64,000 nucleotides of DNA from Streptomyces sp. NBC_01445. Lineage in GTDB: Bacteria > Actinomycetota > Actinomycetes > Streptomycetales > Streptomycetaceae. Where the stretch lies: positions 9,703,001 to 9,767,000 of the forward strand of contig NZ_CP109485.1 of assembly GCF_035918235.1 (NCBI RefSeq). Reading direction: 5' to 3'. A program made the position numbers and the translations under genes. This document shows, piece by piece, positions 62,080-64,000 of the stretch (the stretch's first letter is position 1; each line of letters opens with the position of its first letter). The notes under the pieces are model-generated. The model ran no database searches. It was not told the DNA's origin and saw only the letters and a program-made list of their open reading frames with translations.

Positions 62080-62420
62080 GGTAGGGGCGGCGGTGCCGTC
62101 CCGGGGCGTGAGGATCCCCGCCTGGACGGTCCGATGCCCGTACCCATCGCTGTGGTGGGTACGGGGTGGTGTCGTCCGGCGCCGGATCGGGTGCCGCAGG
62201 GCCGCCTTCCGATCGCCATGGCGGCTGCGTCGTGGCGGACGGGTTTGCGCTTGCTGCTGGTCAGGGGCGTTTGCCAGTGCTGGGCGTCCCATTTCGAGGT
62301 GTAGGTGGGGTCGATGGCCACGAGGGGGACACCGAGTTCGGCTGCCGTGGAAACCAGCCGGGTTCTGGAGGGGGGTTTGGCGTTGACGGTGTAGTGGTTG
62401 GCGGTGTGAAGGCCGGGTAC
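62080..62420 (-). pseudogene. TnpB-like transposase C-terminal fragment
   Basis: Minus-strand VNAKPPSRTRLVSTAAELGV then PLVAIDPTYTSKWDAQHWQ and RHDAAAMAIGRRPCG match the C-terminal RuvC part of actinobacterial TnpB/OrfB-type transposases, including the last Asp (HDAAA). Everything upstream is missing. The end runs towards the monooxygenase stop, so the scrap fills the intergenic space. Confidence 0.6.
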
Positions 62421-62431
62421 TCGGGGTGCAC

Positions 62432-62569
62432 GTGAAAGATGACGAGACAGAGAGTCGCCCGGCGGCGTACGTGGTTCTCCTCGATTCCGGTGAGGAGGCA
62501 GTCCCCGAGATCAACCAATTTTTGTCCAGCCCATGCCGGCGGCTGTCTGCCGGTGATCGCGGCGGGTGA
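62432..62569 (+). pseudogene. Possible tyrosine-recombinase N-terminal fragment
   Basis: A 45-codon frame from GTG 62432: VKDDETESRPAAYVVLLDSG and EEAVPEINQFLSS resembles the N-terminus of actinobacterial site-specific integrases (arm-binding region). It stops early, with no catalytic domain. Recognition is tentative. Confidence 0.35.
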
Positions 62570-62717
62570 TCTGTCTCCTCGGCCGGGCCGGCCCAGCCGC
62601 GTCCGGCCTCAGCCTCTCGAGCTACGAGAGGCCATGCCCGCGCGGTATCCAGCGGCCTCCGGAGCCCAGGACGGGAAACGGCCTCCGTAACCCAGGATGG
62701 GAAGGAGAACCCAAACG

Positions 62718-63146
62718 ATGGCGCGGATTTTCGTTGAGGGCGATGACTTGGTTGTGCATCTGTCATGGCGGGAAAGGGCAGCCGCTCGCCACGGCAATGT
62801 GCGCGCGCCGCTGACCGCGGTGATCCGGGTGACCGTCGAACCCGACTGGTGGCGGGCTCTGCGCGGGGTCCCACGTAGAGGCGTATGGATCCCAGGGACG
62901 TGGTGCATCGGCACGCGCAGCCACCAAGCCGGGATGGATTTCGTGGCCATACGGTCCGGCAGGCCAGTCGTGTGTGTCGAACTGCGGACCTCTTCCCCTG
63001 CTCCCTTCAGCCTCCTCGGCGTCTCTGTTCCCACCCCTGCGGAAGCCACGAACACGGCACAGTCGATCTGCGGAAAGGCACCACAGATCGACACATCCAC
63101 GCCTTGGCGGCAGCCGCTTCCCGTCCCCGGGGAGAACTCGGCCTGA
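62718..63146 (+). CDS. Hypothetical PH-like protein
   Basis: A 142-residue protein starting MARIFVEGDDLVVHLSWRER after a GGAAGGAGA site. The pattern (VVHLSWRERAAARHG, then PLTAVIRVTVEPDWWRALRG, GMDFVAIRSGRPVVCVEL) matches small actinobacterial proteins with a PH-like beta-barrel. The function is unknown. The last 30 residues are Pro/Thr-rich. Confidence 0.7.
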   Translation: MARIFVEGDDLVVHLSWRERAAARHGNVRAPLTAVIRVTVEPDWWRALRGVPRRGVWIPGTWCIGTRSHQAGMDFVAIRSGRPVVCVELRTSSPAPFSLLGVSVPTPAEATNTAQSICGKAPQIDTSTPWRQPLPVPGENSA

Positions 63147-63395
63147 GCAGCCGACGGCCGGTTGCCGAAGAGAGGTCGCCGATGAGCTCTGTCTCAGCTC
63201 AGCTCGTAGCGGCGATCCCGCGCCGGCCGAAGCACCACGGCTTCCTCATCCGCATCACGGTCTGACCGGGCCAGTGACGCCGCCGCCCAGCACTGCCCCC
63301 GAGCGCTTGCCGCCAGCCTCTTCACCCTCCGAAAGCGGAACCTGGCCCGCGGTGGCGTGTACCCGACCCTGGAAGCGGGAGACTGAGGCGACCGC

Positions 63396-64000
63396 TCACC
63401 GGGAGCCGGTCTTGCGGCCCACGCCCCCGTAGAACCCGATCCCCTCGGACCCGGCGGGCGGCGGGATGTCCGGGCGCCAGAACGGGGCCTGGGCCAGGCC
63501 GGGTTCGACCAGTTCGAACCCGGTGAAGAAGCGCTCGACCGCGGCGCGGGACCGCAGGTTCAAGGTGGCCGTGGCCTTGCTGTAGACGGCCTGAGCCGCA
63601 CTGCGGTCGGCGAAGTCGCCCGTGGCGTGGGAGAGGACGAGGAAGCTGCCGGGTGCCAGGGCGTCGCGCAAGGTGGCGACGATCCGCTCGGGCTCGTCCG
63701 CGTCGGTGAGGAAGTGCAGGACGGCGACGAGAAGCAGGGCGACCGGCTCGTCGAAGTCGATGACCTGACGGACGCCCGGGTGGTCGACGACGGAGCGCGG
63801 GTCGCGCAGGTCGGCCAGGGCGATGCCGGTGGCGCTGGAGCCACTGAGCAGGGCGCCCGCGTGCGCGCTCACGATCGGATCGTTGTCGACGTACGCGATC
63901 CGCACGTCGGGCGCGACGGCCTGCGCGGTCTCGTGCACGTTCGGCGCCGTGGGCAGGCCCGTGCCGATGTCGAGGATCTGGCGGACGCCGCTGTCCACGA
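63396..64000 (-). CDS. DUF574 S-adenosyl-methionine methyltransferase, 5' partial
   Basis: The visible 200 residues belong to the actinobacterial SAM methyltransferase family PF04672. The SAM motif is QILDIGTGLPTAPNVHETAQ, followed by IAYVDNDPIVSAHAGALL, the adenine-binding region LADLRDP, and VALLLVAVLHFLTDADEP. The C-terminus ends GIGFYGGVGRKTGSR, typical of the family. The frame stays open to the window edge, so the first 60 or so residues lie beyond it. Confidence 0.92.
   Translation of the reverse strand, partial: VDSGVRQILDIGTGLPTAPNVHETAQAVAPDVRIAYVDNDPIVSAHAGALLSGSSATGIALADLRDPRSVVDHPGVRQVIDFDEPVALLLVAVLHFLTDADEPERIVATLRDALAPGSFLVLSHATGDFADRSAAQAVYSKATATLNLRSRAAVERFFTGFELVEPGLAQAPFWRPDIPPPAGSEGIGFYGGVGRKTGSR

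Noticed and set aside
63182..63265. 27-codon ORF MSSVSAQLVAAIPRRPKHHG
   Set aside because: No ribosome site of note or similarity; could be chance.

Overview
The window is very GC-rich with strong third-position G/C, ATGA/GTGA-coupled operons, Tat and lipoprotein signals, many small regulator-enzyme pairs and mycothiol-dependent and DUF574-type proteins. Together these point to an actinomycete, almost certainly Streptomyces. The number of insertion sequences, truncated genes and fused gene fragments suggests an accessory chromosomal region such as a chromosome arm; that placement is inference. I saw no rRNA, tRNA or CRISPR array.

Bases 1-14.5 kb hold a carbohydrate locus. An EEP-family phosphatase (5' partial) and a GH13 alpha-glucosidase run on the + strand. 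They converge on a minus-strand block made of a LacI regulator, a sugar ABC transporter (binding lipoprotein and two permeases), a fibronectin/GH39-like remnant, a glucoamylase-like hydrolase, a sulfatase and a GH35-like beta-galactosidase. The galactosidase is a pseudogene. A 10-bp tandem duplication frameshifts its Tat signal, a 1.57-kb TnpB-type insertion sequence splits it, and its C-terminus carries further frameshifts. CG-centred palindromes stand upstream of the binding protein and of the GH39-like remnant, as expected for LacI operators. The sulfatase suggests a sulfated glycan as substrate.

Bases 14.5-29 kb are a mosaic: an IS200 transposase scrap, a hexanucleotide repeat, a mycothiol-dependent isomerase-like protein, a MarR-GNAT fusion whose start abuts a perfect palindrome, a nucleoside deaminase, a decayed flavin oxidoreductase fused to an MFS tail, an XRE-cupin regulator, a secreted Gly/Tyr-rich protein, a nucleotidyltransferase, a DUF4232 lipoprotein, an MFS exporter, an SDR, a RibD-type reductase, a YbhB protein and a MarR regulator with a 26-bp palindrome.

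Bases 29-42.5 kb carry envelope and regulatory modules: a COG4705 membrane protein converging on an OmpR-type two-component system, a FetB-like permease, an IS5-family element inserted in an ABC-ATPase remnant, a BlaI/M56 pair divergent from a PAP2-UppP operon (undecaprenyl-phosphate recycling), a BASS-family transporter, and an ABC transporter coupled to a NarL-type two-component system.

Bases 42.5-64 kb hold small metabolic and regulatory units: glyoxalase-like, SDR, GNAT, methyltransferase, Zn-alcohol dehydrogenase/TetR, GlxA regulator with an HD protein, YceI, ComB-like phosphatase, amidase, HxlR/imine-reductase-like, a RhiA-like Tat protein, and a TetR/SMP-30/SDR/Baeyer-Villiger monooxygenase group. 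Scars of P450, DeoR, peptidase, TnpB-like transposase and integrase genes lie between them. The window ends in a DUF574 methyltransferase that runs off the edge.
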